This document shows positions 34,501 through 43,677 of a stretch of DNA of 64,000 bases, piece by piece. The position numbers were made by a program, and so were the translations under genes. Source of the DNA: Synechococcus sp. Tobar12-5m-g (GTDB taxonomy: Bacteria > Cyanobacteriota > Cyanobacteriia > PCC-6307 > Cyanobiaceae); NCBI RefSeq assembly GCF_024345415.1, contig NZ_JAGQBB010000001.1:295929-359928 (forward strand), written 5' to 3'. The stretch's first letter is position 1; every line of letters begins with the position of its first letter. The notes below the pieces were generated by a model that was given only the letters and a program-made list of their open reading frames with translations, did no database searches and was not told where the DNA came from.

Positions 34501-34583
34501 TCCCAATCACCACTGTGAACCGCACCGCAGCGCTCTATGCAGGCAATGCAGGCCTCACCCCTCCCACCAAGGGGGCAATCTAG
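31557..34583 (+). CDS. apcE: Phycobilisome core-membrane linker (LCM, anchor polypeptide)
   Basis: ApcE organises the allophycocyanin core and is a terminal energy emitter. The 1008-residue protein starts with an allophycocyanin-like domain (residues about 15-240), with a Cys at 201 (EKGCSLAATN) in the usual bilin-binding region. Three linker REP domains follow, each carrying Tyr/Phe-rich Pfam00427-type signatures: one around 285-430 (SGREKAEVIRAAYRQVFERD), one around 555-690 (VIRAVYVQVLG) and one around 850-990 (VIEASYRQLLNRVP). Three REPs indicate a tricylindrical core. A Pro/Ser/Gly/Arg-rich stretch of about 150 residues separates REP2 from REP3. It heads the apcE-A-B-C cluster. Confidence 0.96.
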   Translation: MTVTASSGSSRVSPQRYDTLPLSSVRQAEQQDRFPEKGELDTLITFFNSGVIRLEAARRLSANADVIVAKAANRIFAGGTPLSYLDAPLTPVLISSGANAPLAADQLAAASSVRTFAQGIGGSGLLGRILEGVQADADVRVVLPSGFSPISVARYGNERMRKSLRDMGWFLRYVGYAVVAGDPSILAVNTRGLRDVLEKGCSLAATNVALQEMRAAAANLFRQEPEARELVIACFNVLLKELAVPTPSTRQRLGSPENQGLQLPATYALAAETPQRFVMKPGLSGREKAEVIRAAYRQVFERDIVKGYSQVISPVEATQTAQGQLPMREFIRCLGRSKEYRQQFYGRFSNSRVVELAFRHFLGRGVSSIEEFRRYFAIVSDQGLAGLVDSLINTLEYGQVFGEETVPFLRDLGEEAQESAGWGSNRKLFRFSAPFEGAPQYITLYASYRQSLPDQHVYGGGNDPLGLNFGAIFPSGTASVATRPAPFGYDTRRILVGNGMAQPGQMDSPQFRASSPRRVGPRVVRLQQIATGGSSVPRRRGQPSVRNTEASTQGVIRAVYVQVLGTVGYAGEQLTVEEIKLENGDISLRDFIRQVARSNAFRKRYWSGLYITKAIEVMHRRLLGRPTFGRWEINSYFDTAARQGFYGVIDAMMESREYNDAFGQDTVPYERFISPADLNARRVPSLRQPFEATAVADFTPVRRPEVAPTTSFRGSGDLTARNLADRRRVRVVGGWRASISGGETPSGRLEAQAPQGLRQPPSPTRRWSTPRATPGLSVPAWRSTPSAAPGSTSYQSPPQAGGWTSRVGGASPGFSPAKGPDAAMAGALGGARPQGFSRRGGLGQPITWRPDAGETALQEVIEASYRQLLNRVPLASERLNDAESQLRDGQLSVSEFIGLIAAGDLFQQRLIRMAPLRAASAAFLALLGRAGQPKEVSHFLATRAKQGQMTALDGILDSQEYSERFGRDTVPYLRGLDTENGIPITTVNRTAALYAGNAGLTPPTKGAI

Positions 34584-35031
34584 TCCGCAGCATTGGATCA
34601 ACATCGTTAGATCAAGCTGATCCAGACCGCCCCGCCAGCAGGGATTTGTTGCGGCCGATCAATCCCTTCGCCGGAATGCTCAATTGGGCTGCATTCCTGC
34701 CGGAATCGATGAATGTCGGATCTCATTCGTCGTGGTGTAATTGTTGTTTCGTGGTGCGCTGGCGATGGTGGACGGACCCCGCTGAAATCCTTGGCAGCAA
34801 AGGGGTTTTCGGGATTTGGCCGGCGTGAAGAACTGTTACCACCGTCACGCTCCAGTGGCCCCTTGGCCGCAGAATCATTGAGCGATCGGCCCGTTCGATC
34901 GTCCGCCATGGCTTCAAGCTTTAACCGTGCAGCCCTCCAAGGTTGCCGGCGGGCAGCGAGTCAGGGCATTCCCCTTACCCACCGGATATCGGTCTCCTTA
35001 TCGGCGGCCGCTTGTTTCGAGGCAGAACTGC
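34584..35031 (+). other. 448-bp interval between apcE and apcA; no gene seen
   Basis: No frame here has coding character. It should contain the leader and promoter of the abundantly expressed apcABC genes. An inverted repeat TGGATCA (34594-34600)/TGATCCA (34618-34624) follows the apcE stop but lacks a T tract, so it is not a convincing terminator. No clear -35/-10 pair could be assigned by eye. Confidence 0.5.
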
Positions 35032-35517
35032 ATGAGCATCGTCTCCAACTCGATCATCAACGCGGACGCAGAAGCCCGCTATCTCAGTCCTGGCGAACTC
35101 GACCAGATCAAGTCTTTCGTGGGCGGCGGTCAACGCCGGCTGCGAGTGGCTCAGGTCCTGAGCGAGAACCGTGAAAGGATTGTGAAGCAGGCCGGCGGCG
35201 CCCTCTTTCAGAAGCGTCCGGACGTGATCTCTCCCGGTGGCAATGCCTACGGCGAAGAAATGACGGCCACCTGTCTTCGCGACATCGACTACTACCTGCG
35301 CCTTGTGACCTACGGCATGGTGGCTGGAGATGTGACTCCCATCGAAGAGATCGGCATCATCGGTGCCCGCGAGATGTACCGGGCCCTCGGCACTCCCCTT
35401 GAGGCCATGGCCGAATCCGTCCGCGAGCTCAAGAACGCCTCCATGGGCCTGCTCACTGGAGCTGACTCCGAAGAGGCTGGTTTCTACTTCGACTACGTCA
35501 TCGGCGCCCTCTCCTGA
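35032..35517 (+). CDS. apcA: Allophycocyanin alpha subunit
   Basis: The core phycobiliprotein alpha chain, 161 residues. It starts [23 protein letters not shown]. The phycocyanobilin attaches at Cys81 ([14 protein letters not shown]). The pattern [16 protein letters not shown] is diagnostic of allophycocyanin rather than phycocyanin alpha. The ATG at 35032 was chosen because it gives the family N-terminus. apcB follows 39 bases later. Confidence 0.97.
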   Translation: MSIVSNSIINADAEARYLSPGELDQIKSFVGGGQRRLRVAQVLSENRERIVKQAGGALFQKRPDVISPGGNAYGEEMTATCLRDIDYYLRLVTYGMVAGDVTPIEEIGIIGAREMYRALGTPLEAMAESVRELKNASMGLLTGADSEEAGFYFDYVIGALS

Positions 35518-35556
35518 GGCTCGCCCTTCCCTGCCCCCCGCCTCTTCCCAGGACCC

Positions 35557-36045
35557 ATGCAAGACGCGATCACCAACGTCATCAACCAGTCCGACGTCCA
35601 GGGCCTTTACCTGGACGATTCATCGATCGGACGCCTTGAGCAGTATTTCACCAGCGGAGAACTGCGGGTCAGGGCTGCGGCGACGATTGGTTCCAACGCT
35701 TCGGCGATCATCAAGGAAGCCGTCGCCAAGACTCTTCTCTACTCGGACATCACCCGTCCGGGCGGGAACATGTACACCACCCGTCGCTACGCCGCGTGCA
35801 TCCGCGACCTCGACTATTACCTCCGTTACGCCACCTACGCCATGCTCGCGGGTGACACCTCGATCCTGGATGAGCGGGTGCTGAACGGTCTCAAGGAGAC
35901 CTACAACTCCCTGGGTGTGCCGATCGGTGCCACGGTTCAGTCGATTCAGGCGATGAAGGAAACAGCGGCGTCCTTGGTCGGCCCGGATGCCGGCCGAGAG
36001 TTGGGTGTTTACCTCGACTACATCAGCTCAGGCCTCGGCAACTGA
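35557..36045 (+). CDS. apcB: Allophycocyanin beta subunit
   Basis: The 162-residue beta chain. It starts [20 protein letters not shown]. Asn71 in [15 protein letters not shown] is the site methylated in beta phycobiliproteins, and Cys81 ([14 protein letters not shown]) binds the bilin. It lies between apcA and apcC. Confidence 0.97.
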   Translation: MQDAITNVINQSDVQGLYLDDSSIGRLEQYFTSGELRVRAAATIGSNASAIIKEAVAKTLLYSDITRPGGNMYTTRRYAACIRDLDYYLRYATYAMLAGDTSILDERVLNGLKETYNSLGVPIGATVQSIQAMKETAASLVGPDAGRELGVYLDYISSGLGN

Positions 36046-36081
36046 TCCCAGCGCGACGCCCCACCCAGCGAGGATTCCTTC

Positions 36082-36282
36082 ATGCGCCTGTTCAAGATCA
36101 CGGCTTGCATCCCTTGCCCCGAAAAGGTGCGCAGCCAGAGGGAGCTGCAGAACACCTTCTTCACCAAGTGGGTGCCCTACGAGAGCTGGTTCGCTGAGCA
36201 ACAGCGCATCATGAAACAGGGGGGGAAGATCCTCAAGGTTGAGCTCGTCAGTGGTCGGCGGCAGGTCAACGTCGGCAACTGA
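36082..36282 (+). CDS. apcC: Phycobilisome core linker LC
   Basis: A 66-residue small linker that stabilises the ends of the allophycocyanin core cylinders. It starts MRLFKITACIPCPEKVRSQRELQNTFF and contains QGGKILKVELVSGRRQVN, the CpcD-type linker fold. It ends the apc cluster and is followed by a strong terminator. Confidence 0.95.
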   Translation: MRLFKITACIPCPEKVRSQRELQNTFFTKWVPYESWFAEQQRIMKQGGKILKVELVSGRRQVNVGN

Positions 36283-36307
36283 CCTGTCCCTTCCCTGGAT
36301 TGCTCAT

Positions 36308-36332
36308 GCCCGGCTGAAGCCGGGCTTTTTTT
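36308..36332 (+). terminator. Rho-independent terminator of the apc operon
   Basis: GCCCGGC (36308-36314), TGAA loop, GCCGGGC (36319-36325), followed by eight or so T residues (36326-36332 plus). It sits 26 bases after the apcC stop. Confidence 0.92.
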
Positions 36333-36373
36333 CGTCCCTGGCACCCTGTCATTGACCACTGGAACACGGCTGA

Positions 36374-37657
36374 ATGGGGGCACCTCTCGACCGCTTCGCC
36401 TTGGCCGGTTCCGCGAACTCCAGCAACAGGACACGGCCAGCCCGGGGCGTTCTCTCTGGTAGCCCTGGCCCAACGGATGGATCCAGCCTGCCCTGGGCCC
36501 AGTGGCCCGCCGAGGCCCGCCTGCTGCTTGGCCTAGTGGCGATCTGGAGCCTGGCGGGCCTGTTGATCCTGGCCTCAGCCAGTTGGTGGGTGGCAGCCCG
36601 GGAAATGGGGGATCCGGCCTATTACCTGAAGCGTCAGGTGATCTGGCTGATCGCCAGCTGGGGCCTGCTCTGGTTGGCGATCAGCACACCGCTGCGGCGC
36701 TGGTTGCGCCTGGCTGGACCGGCCGTGCTGGTGGGGTGCCTGCTGATCGCCGCCACCCTGGTGGCGGGCACCACCGTGAATGGGGCAAGCCGCTGGCTGG
36801 TGATCGGGCCGATCCAGATCCAGCCCTCTGAGCTCGTCAAGCCCTTCGTCGTGTTGCAGGGAGCCTCCCTGTTCGCCCACTGGAAACGGATCGGCATGGA
36901 TCAGAAGGTGCTGTGGCTGGTTACGTTTTCGGTGCTGCTGCTGCTGATTCTCAAGCAACCCAACCTCAGCACCGCCGCCCTGACCGGGCTTCTGCTCTGG
37001 TCCATGGCCCTGGCGGCCGGTCTGTCCCTGCTGCTGATGCTTGGCACGGCGGTCGCCGGTGGCCTGATCGGCACGGCCAGCATCCTGATCAACGACTACC
37101 AGCGCGTGCGGGTCGTGTCGTTTCTCAACCCCTGGCAGGACGCCCAGGGGGACGGCTACCAACTGGTGCAGAGCCTGCTGGCGATCGGCTCCGGGGGACT
37201 GCTGGGCGAGGGGTATGGCCTCTCCACCCAGAAGTTGCAGTATCTGCCGATCCAGTCGACCGATTTCATCTTCGCGGTGTTTGCCGAGGAGTTCGGCTAC
37301 ATGGGCTCCCTCGTGGTCCTGGTGTTTCTCCTGCTGTTCGGCTTCGTGGGCCTGCGGGTGGCCCTGGGATCCCGCGGCAACCAGCAGCGCCTGGTGGCGA
37401 TCGGTTGCGTCACCTTGCTGGTGGGGCAGTCGATTCTCAACATCGCCGTGGCCAGTGGTGCCATGCCCACCACCGGCCTGCCCCTGCCGCTGGTCAGCTA
37501 CGGCGGCAACTCCCTGCTGGCCAGCCTGATCACGGCTGGACTGCTGATCCGCTGTTCGCTGGAATCAGCGGATTGGGAGGGCCGCCCCCCCCACAAGCGG
37601 CGCCGGAGGCGGGAGGCTGGTAGCGATACGGAGGGGAGCCCCGTCCCGATAGGGTGA
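36374..37657 (+). CDS. ftsW: Cell division protein FtsW (SEDS family)
   Basis: A SEDS-family peptidoglycan polymerase. The 427-residue protein has about ten hydrophobic helices and the family signature region LPLPLVSYGGNSLLASL; FVQGSS-type segments such as WLVIGPIQIQPSELVKP are also present. The N-terminal 45 residues are hydrophilic and Ser/Arg-rich. FtsW and RodA are hard to separate by eye, so the FtsW call rests mainly on motif similarity. It lies between the apc terminator and ccdA. Confidence 0.85.
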   Translation: MGAPLDRFALAGSANSSNRTRPARGVLSGSPGPTDGSSLPWAQWPAEARLLLGLVAIWSLAGLLILASASWWVAAREMGDPAYYLKRQVIWLIASWGLLWLAISTPLRRWLRLAGPAVLVGCLLIAATLVAGTTVNGASRWLVIGPIQIQPSELVKPFVVLQGASLFAHWKRIGMDQKVLWLVTFSVLLLLILKQPNLSTAALTGLLLWSMALAAGLSLLLMLGTAVAGGLIGTASILINDYQRVRVVSFLNPWQDAQGDGYQLVQSLLAIGSGGLLGEGYGLSTQKLQYLPIQSTDFIFAVFAEEFGYMGSLVVLVFLLLFGFVGLRVALGSRGNQQRLVAIGCVTLLVGQSILNIAVASGAMPTTGLPLPLVSYGGNSLLASLITAGLLIRCSLESADWEGRPPHKRRRRREAGSDTEGSPVPIG

Positions 37658-37708
37658 TTGCTCTGCCTGGGGTGGTTGCAAGGCTTCCCCGCCTTTCCCA
37701 ACGCGCGG

Positions 37709-38431
37709 ATGACGAGCCCGGGGCTGTTCATTTCCGACCTGGCTCGCTGGGGTGAGGATCTCACCGCCAGCTCCCTGAACGCACCGGGCCCCCTGACCCT
37801 TGCCATCGTCTTTGGCGCCGGCCTGCTCACAAGCCTGGGGCCCTGCTCCCTGTCGCTGCTGCCGATCACGGTGGCCTACATGGCGGGCTTTCCCGGACAG
37901 ACGGGTCGACCCTGGCAGCGCAGCCTCAGTTTCGCCGGCGGCATCGTGCTGTCCCTCGTGCTGCTCGGCGGGGCCAGTGCCCTGCTGGGCAGGCTCTATG
38001 GGCAGATTCCCGGTGTCATCCCCACCCTGGTGGCCATTCTGTCGGTGGTGATGGGCCTCAACCTGCTCGGGCTGCTGCGGTTGCCCCTGCCGAGCGGACC
38101 GGATCCGGAGCAATGGCGCCGCCGCATGCCGGCGCCCCTGGCGCCGCTGGCGGCCGGCGCTGCCTTCGGCCTGGCCGCCAGTCCCTGCACCACTCCTGTG
38201 CTGGCGGTGCTGCTCGGCTGGATTGCCCAGCATGGCCAACCCCTGGTCGCCATGGTGCTGCTCACCTGCTTCGGCGCCGGCCAGGTGGTGCCTCTCCTCC
38301 TCGCCGGCACGGCGGCCGCCTCGATGCAGCGGCTGCTGGCCCTGAGGGCCCTTAGCCGCTGGATCCCCCCCCTCAGCGGCGGCGTGCTGCTGGCCAGTGG
38401 AGCCCTGACACTGTTGGCGCGATGGCCCTGA
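37709..38431 (+). CDS. ccdA: CcdA-type thiol-disulfide membrane transporter
   Basis: CcdA passes reducing power across the membrane to keep apocytochrome c Cys residues reduced. The 240-residue protein has six helices and the two redox cysteines, in [13 protein letters not shown] and [15 protein letters not shown] 37709 is chosen. It overlaps ccs1 by 10 bases, giving the System II cytochrome c maturation pair. Confidence 0.9.
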   Translation: MTSPGLFISDLARWGEDLTASSLNAPGPLTLAIVFGAGLLTSLGPCSLSLLPITVAYMAGFPGQTGRPWQRSLSFAGGIVLSLVLLGGASALLGRLYGQIPGVIPTLVAILSVVMGLNLLGLLRLPLPSGPDPEQWRRRMPAPLAPLAAGAAFGLAASPCTTPVLAVLLGWIAQHGQPLVAMVLLTCFGAGQVVPLLLAGTAAASMQRLLALRALSRWIPPLSGGVLLASGALTLLARWP

Positions 38432-39777
38432 GCCCTGCCCCCAGGCCAGCAGGCGCGGCGGCTCTGCTGCGCCTGCTGGCCTGGATCTCCGACCTGCGCC
38501 TGGCGATCGGCCTGTTGCTGGTGATCGCCATCGCCAGCGGTGTCGGCACCCTGATTCCGCAGCGGGAAGCCGCCGGCCGCTACCACCAGCTCTACGACAG
38601 CCAACCCTGGCTGGGGCTGTTCAACGGCGACTGGATCCTCCGACTGGAGCTGGATCACGTTTATTCCAGCCGCTGGTTCCTGGGCCTGCTGGCCTGGCTG
38701 GGTCTGGCCCTGGTGCTCTGCAGCTGGCGCCGCCAGTGGCCGGCGCTGCGGGCGGCGCTGCGCTGGATCGACTACCGCTCGCCGCGCCAGCTCAGCAAAT
38801 TGAGCCTGGCGGAAACCATCGCCAGCCCGGATCCCAGCTCAGACCTGGGCCATTTGCAGCACCTGCTCGAGGCGCGGGGCTGGCGGCTGCAGCTCGCCCC
38901 GGATCGCCTGGCGGCGCGGCGGGGACTGGCAGGTCGGGTGGGGCCGTTGCTGGTCCATGCCGGCCTGGTGGTGCTGATGGTGGGTTCGGCCTGGGGGTCG
39001 CTGGGTGGCCAGCGGCTGGAGCGTTTTCTTGCCCCTGGCCGGGAGCTGGCCCTGCTCGATTCCAGGGGCGTCAGCCAGCTCACCCTCGCGGTGGACAACT
39101 TCCGGATCGAGCGGGATCCTGCCGGCCGTCCAGAACAGTTTCGCTCCGCTCTATTGCTCAAAAACGGCGACGGAGAGACCCTGGAAACGGCGGAAGTGAG
39201 CGTGAACCACCCCCTGCGCTACCGGGGTGTCACGGTCTATCAGGCGGACTGGGCCCTGGCGGCGATCACCGTCCAGATCGGCCGCAGCCCCCTGCTGGAG
39301 CTGCCGCTGCGAAGCCTGCCGGAACTGGGGGAACAGATCTGGGGGCTGGCCCTGCCGACCCGGCCGGATGGCAGCGAGCCCGTCCTGCTCACCCTGGGCA
39401 ATGAGCGGGGACCGATCGAGCTGTTCGCCGCCGATGCCCACCGGATCGGCCAGATCGTGCCAGGGGGAGAGCCGATCGAGGTCGGCGGCCTGCCGCTGCG
39501 GGTGGTCAGCGTTCTGCCAGCCAGTGGCCTGCTGCTGAAGCGGGATCCGGGGGTGCCGCTGGTCTACACCGGCTTTGCGATCGCCCTGCTCGGCGGCGGC
39601 CTCAGCCTGATCGCCACCCGCCAGCTCTGGGCGATTGCCGAGCCTGAGCGAGGCCAGCTCCACCTGGCGGGCCTCTGCAACCGCAACCTCACGGCCCTGG
39701 CCCAGGAGTTGCCGGAACTCCTGGCGGCGGTGGAGCGCGGCCGCAGTGAAACGTCCGCTCTCGCTCAGCAGGCCTGA
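38422..39777 (+). CDS. ccs1: Cytochrome c biogenesis protein Ccs1/ResB
   Basis: Ccs1, with CcsA, delivers and attaches heme to apocytochromes c in cyanobacteria and plastids. The 451-residue protein has hydrophobic helices near residues 15-45, 80-100 and 155-180, a large lumenal domain, and a final helix at about 370-395. Segments such as [25 protein letters not shown] and [17 protein letters not shown] are typical of ResB. It overlaps ccdA by 10 bases and its 3' end overlaps convergent queF by 13 bases. Confidence 0.9.
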   Translation: MALSPAPRPAGAAALLRLLAWISDLRLAIGLLLVIAIASGVGTLIPQREAAGRYHQLYDSQPWLGLFNGDWILRLELDHVYSSRWFLGLLAWLGLALVLCSWRRQWPALRAALRWIDYRSPRQLSKLSLAETIASPDPSSDLGHLQHLLEARGWRLQLAPDRLAARRGLAGRVGPLLVHAGLVVLMVGSAWGSLGGQRLERFLAPGRELALLDSRGVSQLTLAVDNFRIERDPAGRPEQFRSALLLKNGDGETLETAEVSVNHPLRYRGVTVYQADWALAAITVQIGRSPLLELPLRSLPELGEQIWGLALPTRPDGSEPVLLTLGNERGPIELFAADAHRIGQIVPGGEPIEVGGLPLRVVSVLPASGLLLKRDPGVPLVYTGFAIALLGGGLSLIATRQLWAIAEPERGQLHLAGLCNRNLTALAQELPELLAAVERGRSETSALAQQA

Positions 39778-40184
39778 CGGCTGCCCTGAGCAACCCGGAT
39801 CACGGTGTGGACATTGCCACGCGGATTGAAGTCAGCCTCCAGCTGCATCCAGACGGGTTGGCAGGCTGCGGCGAGGTCGTCGAGGATTCGGTTGGTGACC
39901 TCTTCGTGGGAAACGCTCCGATCGCGCCAACTGTTCACATAGAGCTTGAGCGCCTTGAGCTCCAGCACCCGCAGGCCCGGCTGGTAGATCAACCGCAGCA
40001 CCGCGAAATCCGGATAGCCCGAAAAGGGACATTTGCAGGTGAACTCGGGCAGCTCGATTGCCACCTCATAGGGGCGTCCGGGCCGGGGATTGTCGAAGCA
40101 GATCAACTGGGCGTCGGCAATCAACCTCTCGCCGTAGGGGGGGGTCTGGGTGGCGGTCATCGAAGTGGTCATCGCAATGGCCAT
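39765..40184 (-). CDS. queF: NADPH-dependent 7-cyano-7-deazaguanine reductase
   Basis: QueF reduces preQ0 to preQ1 in queuosine synthesis. The 139-residue protein carries the catalytic Cys region [18 protein letters not shown] and the QueF-specific motif [15 protein letters not shown], which separates it from GTP cyclohydrolase I relatives. The short unimodular form is normal in cyanobacteria. The first residues ([13 protein letters not shown]) may be trimmed to a later ATG. Confidence 0.93.
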   Translation of the reverse strand: MAIAMTTSMTATQTPPYGERLIADAQLICFDNPRPGRPYEVAIELPEFTCKCPFSGYPDFAVLRLIYQPGLRVLELKALKLYVNSWRDRSVSHEEVTNRILDDLAAACQPVWMQLEADFNPRGNVHTVIRVAQGSRQAC

Positions 40185-40446
40185 CGAAGCAGCGGCGGCG
40201 GCCGGGCGTTCCGAGGCCAGGAACTCAACGGATTGTGACAGCTCCCTTGGAAAGCTCGCTTTTGCTCCCGATGAACATCATGAACGCGCTAAATCTGGAT
40301 TGAAGGACAAAACGTTGGGCATGCCCTGGGCCAGTCCCGGAGCCCCTGTTGGAAGTAGCCCCACCGCGAGGCGAAGCAACGCTCCTTTGGATGAAGCGGT
40401 ACCAGCTCCAAGCCCTGTGATCCCTTCCCTTCGAAGCCGTTCAGCC

Positions 40447-40671
40447 ATGACCCCCACCTCCCTTGTGTATCGCGGTGTTCGCTACGACGCCGATCAGCCG
40501 GGCCAATCCCCCGGCACCGCTCCGGTGCGGCACATCTACCGGGGCATCCAGTTCCAGGAACCCCTGCGCCATGAGCCTGCCAAGGCGAACGAAACCGTTC
40601 TGCTCCACTATCGGGGCAACGTTTACCAGCATCGGCAGCAGGAGGCGGCCCGCCAGCTTCGGGATCGCTGA
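40447..40671 (+). CDS. DUF4278 domain protein
   Basis: A 74-residue cyanobacterial protein with two YRG-type repeats, LVYRGVRYD at residues 6-14 and HIYRGIQFQ at 29-37, and a further LHYRGNVYQH near the C-terminus. Such tandem YRG motifs define DUF4278. Function is unknown. The start is ATG 40447. Confidence 0.8.
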   Translation: MTPTSLVYRGVRYDADQPGQSPGTAPVRHIYRGIQFQEPLRHEPAKANETVLLHYRGNVYQHRQQEAARQLRDR

Positions 40672-40733
40672 TCGCCGACAAGCCGAATCAGCTGTAGCAA
40701 CAACGACATCGGGACCCTGCGGACTCAGGCCTA

Positions 40734-41033
40734 ATGGCTGCGTCGCAGGGTTCTGTCTTGGATCTCGTTCTCGTCGCCATTCCAGGGGGCTACCGCCTGC
40801 TGGCCCAGTCGGCGACAGGGATGCTGTGGCTACAAACTCACTTCGAGGCTGAACACTGGCACCTGCTGGCCGCCGGCCATGTCAGCGTGGAAGCGTCTTC
40901 AGCTCGCCTGATCGACACGGACGCCCGGGAGGCAGGCCTGGCCGTCAGCCACCTACCAGGACAGCCTCACGGAGACGCTGAAGCTGCCCATCCGGCAAAC
41001 CCCCCTGAACTCCGCCCACCCGCCCCTCTTTGA
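40734..41033 (+). CDS. Hypothetical protein directly upstream of glnB
   Basis: A 99-residue protein. The first 68 residues look folded (VLDLVLVAIPGGYRLLAQSATGMLWLQTHFEAEHWHLLAAGHVSV) and the last 30 are Pro/Ala-rich. Its stop lies 6 bases before the glnB ATG, so the two are co-transcribed and perhaps coupled. No family could be assigned. A role tied to P-II signalling is only a positional guess. Confidence 0.65.
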   Translation: MAASQGSVLDLVLVAIPGGYRLLAQSATGMLWLQTHFEAEHWHLLAAGHVSVEASSARLIDTDAREAGLAVSHLPGQPHGDAEAAHPANPPELRPPAPL

Positions 41034-41378
<345 letters not shown>

Positions 41379-41399
41379 GCCGAAGCGTCCTGGTGGTTC

Positions 41400-42221
41400 T
41401 CAGGCTCCGGCCAGGGTGAGGCCCACCAGCTCCTCGATCACCCCGCGGTCGAAAGGCTCACCCTGGTTGGGCGAGCCAGCCCTAAGCCAGAGCAGGTACT
41501 CGTGGTTGCCGGCCGGGCCGGTGATCGGAGAAGCCACCAGGCCCGCCGCCGGCCAGGCCAGAGCGGCGGCGGCGGCAATCACCGCCTCAATGGCGTCGGT
41601 GTGGGCACGCGGGTCCCGCACCACCCCCCCCTTGCCCACCCGCTCCCGCCCCACCTCGAACTGGGGCTTGATCAGCACCACGGCCTCAGCCACAGAAGGC
41701 TGGAGCAACCGCCGCAGGGCCGGCAGCACCAGAGCAAGGCCGATGAAGGAAAGATCAGCCACGGCCAGGTCGGGCCAGGGTTCTTCGGGCCCATAGAGCT
41801 GCTCAGGGTTGAGGTGGCGCAGGTTGGTGCGCTCCTTGAGGATCACCCGCCCATCGGTGCGCAGGCTCCAGGCCGTCTGGCCATAGCCCACATCAACGCC
41901 GTACACCCGGCGGGCCCCGTGCTGAAGAAGGCAGTCGGTGAAACCCCCGGTGGAGATCCCGCCATCGAGGCAAACCCGCCCAGCCGGGTTGATCGGGAAG
42001 GCGGCCAGGGCCGCCAGCAACTTCTCACCACCCCGGGAGACGAAGCGCGGCCCCTGCTCCACCTCAGGAATCAGCTCGAGGCGCACCTCCAGGCCGGGTT
42101 TGTCGAGGATCTGCCCCTGGGAGCGCACCCGGCCTGCCCGGATCAGCTGCTGGGCCTGGCCACGACTGGCCGCCAGGCCCAGGGCCACCAGGTGAAGGTC
42201 GAGGCGCTGCTTGCGGGCCAT
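41400..42221 (-). CDS. TlyA/FtsJ-like rRNA 2'-O-methyltransferase
   Basis: A 273-residue protein of the TlyA (hemolysin A) family of rRNA ribose methyltransferases. An S4 RNA-binding domain at about residues 6-60 (RLDLHLVALGLAASRGQAQQL) precedes an FtsJ-type methyltransferase: SRGGEKLLAAL, VCLDGGISTGGFTDCLL, VADLSFIGLALVLPAL, VVLIKPQFEVGRE and GNHEYLLWL. ATG 42221 matches the family MARKQRLD start; longer minus frames run antisense into purB. Confidence 0.88.
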   Translation of the reverse strand: MARKQRLDLHLVALGLAASRGQAQQLIRAGRVRSQGQILDKPGLEVRLELIPEVEQGPRFVSRGGEKLLAALAAFPINPAGRVCLDGGISTGGFTDCLLQHGARRVYGVDVGYGQTAWSLRTDGRVILKERTNLRHLNPEQLYGPEEPWPDLAVADLSFIGLALVLPALRRLLQPSVAEAVVLIKPQFEVGRERVGKGGVVRDPRAHTDAIEAVIAAAAALAWPAAGLVASPITGPAGNHEYLLWLRAGSPNQGEPFDRGVIEELVGLTLAGA

Positions 42222-42344
42222 GGCGAGGCTGGGTCGAAGCACCGCCTGTGCTCCTGGGGCCATCGAACCACGGCCGGGGCACCCCCTGATCGTGTCTGAA
42301 AAGTCGACCCATAGATTGGGCGAACATTCGAGCTCCTCTGGCCC

Positions 42345-43640
42345 TTGATCGAGCGTTACACCCTCCCCGAGATGGGCGAGATCTGGAGCGAGCAGGCCAA
42401 GTTCCAGTCCTGGCTGGAGGTGGAATTGGCGGCCTGCGAAGCCCGCTGCGCCCTGGGCCTGGTGCCGGTGGAGGCGATGGCCGAGATCCGCGCCCGGGCC
42501 TGTTTCGAGCCGGAGCGGATCGCGGTGATCGAGGCGGAAGTGCGCCATGACGTGATCGCCTTTCTCACCAACGTCAACGAGCACGTCGGCGATGCGGGCC
42601 GCCACATCCACGTCGGCATGACCAGCTCGGATGTGCTCGATACGGGGCTCGCCCTGCAGTTGAAGGGGTCGGTGCAGGCCCTGGGACGAGAGCTCATCGC
42701 CCTGGTGGAGGCCCTGCGGGAGCTGGCCCGGGCCCACAAGGGCACGGTGATGATTGGCCGCTCCCACGCCATCCATGGCGAGCCGATCACCTTCGGCTTC
42801 AAGGTGGCCGGCTGGCTGGCCGAAACCCTGCGCAATCAAGAGCGGTTGGCGCGGCTGGAAACGGTGGTGGCCGTGGGCCAGATCAGCGGCGCCATGGGCA
42901 CCTACGCCAACACCGATCCCCGGGTTGAAGCCCTCACCTGCGCGCGGCTGGGCCTGGTGCCTGACACCGCCAGCACCCAGGTGATCGGCCGCGACCGGCA
43001 CGCCGATTACGTGCAGACCCTGGCCCTGGTGGGTACCTCCCTGGAGCGTTTCTCCACCGAGATCCGCAACCTGCAGCGCACCGACGTGCTCGAGGTGGAG
43101 GAGAACTTCGCCAAGGGGCAGAAGGGCAGCTCGGCCATGCCCCACAAACGCAACCCGATCCGCAGTGAGCGCATCAGCGGACTGGCGCGGGTGCTGCGGG
43201 GCTACACCGTGGCAGCCCTCGAAAACGTGGCGCTCTGGCATGAACGGGACATCAGCCACAGCTCCGTGGAGCGCATGATGCTGCCGGATTGCTCCGCCAC
43301 CCTCCACTTCATGCTCCGGGAGATGACTGAGGTGGTGAAGGGCCTTGGGGTCTATCCCGCCAACATGCAGCGCAACCTGAATGTGTATGGCGGCGTGGTG
43401 TTCAGCCAGCGGGTGCTGCTCGCCCTGGTGGAGGCCGGCATGACCCGGGAGCAGGCCTACGCCATCGTGCAGCGCCATGCCCACAGCGCCTGGAACAGCG
43501 AGGGGGGAGATTTCCGAGCCAATCTGGAGGCCGATCCCGAGGTCATCAGCCTCCTGAACACCGATCAGCTCGCGGAGTGCTTCTCGGCCGACCTGCATCA
43601 GGCCCAGCTGGGAGTGATCTGGGAACGGCTGGGGATCTGA
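42345..43640 (+). CDS. purB: Adenylosuccinate lyase
   Basis: Cleaves SAICAR and adenylosuccinate in purine synthesis. The 431-residue protein starts IERYTLPEMGEIWSEQAKFQSWLEVELA. It has the TSSDVLDT segment and the family signature SSAMPHKRNPI. The start codon is TTG at 42345. It is divergent from the tlyA-like gene and is followed by a hairpin at 43647. Confidence 0.96.
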   Translation: MIERYTLPEMGEIWSEQAKFQSWLEVELAACEARCALGLVPVEAMAEIRARACFEPERIAVIEAEVRHDVIAFLTNVNEHVGDAGRHIHVGMTSSDVLDTGLALQLKGSVQALGRELIALVEALRELARAHKGTVMIGRSHAIHGEPITFGFKVAGWLAETLRNQERLARLETVVAVGQISGAMGTYANTDPRVEALTCARLGLVPDTASTQVIGRDRHADYVQTLALVGTSLERFSTEIRNLQRTDVLEVEENFAKGQKGSSAMPHKRNPIRSERISGLARVLRGYTVAALENVALWHERDISHSSVERMMLPDCSATLHFMLREMTEVVKGLGVYPANMQRNLNVYGGVVFSQRVLLALVEAGMTREQAYAIVQRHAHSAWNSEGGDFRANLEADPEVISLLNTDQLAECFSADLHQAQLGVIWERLGI

Positions 43641-43646
43641 CGACGA

Positions 43647-43673
43647 TGCCTCCTGGCTCAGAGCCCAGAGGCA
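43647..43673. terminator. Hairpin between purB and the small exported-protein gene
   Basis: TGCCTC (43647-43652) pairs with GAGGCA (43668-43673), with an inner TGGCTC/GAGCCCA stem carrying one bulge. It lies between convergent gene ends, 7 bases after purB. No T tract is seen, so termination is probable rather than certain. Confidence 0.45.
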
Positions 43674-43677
43674 CGGC

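Noticed and set aside
34594..34624. Inverted repeat after apcE
   Set aside because: The arms are only 7 bases with a 17-base loop and no T tract, so it is not called a terminator.
40690..40710. NtcA-like site upstream of the glnB unit
   Set aside because: The sequence reads GTA-N8-GAC and not GTA-N8-TAC, and no -10 element was placed with it.
42222..43598. Upstream extension of the minus-strand TlyA frame
   Set aside because: It is antisense to purB, and the family start is at 42221.
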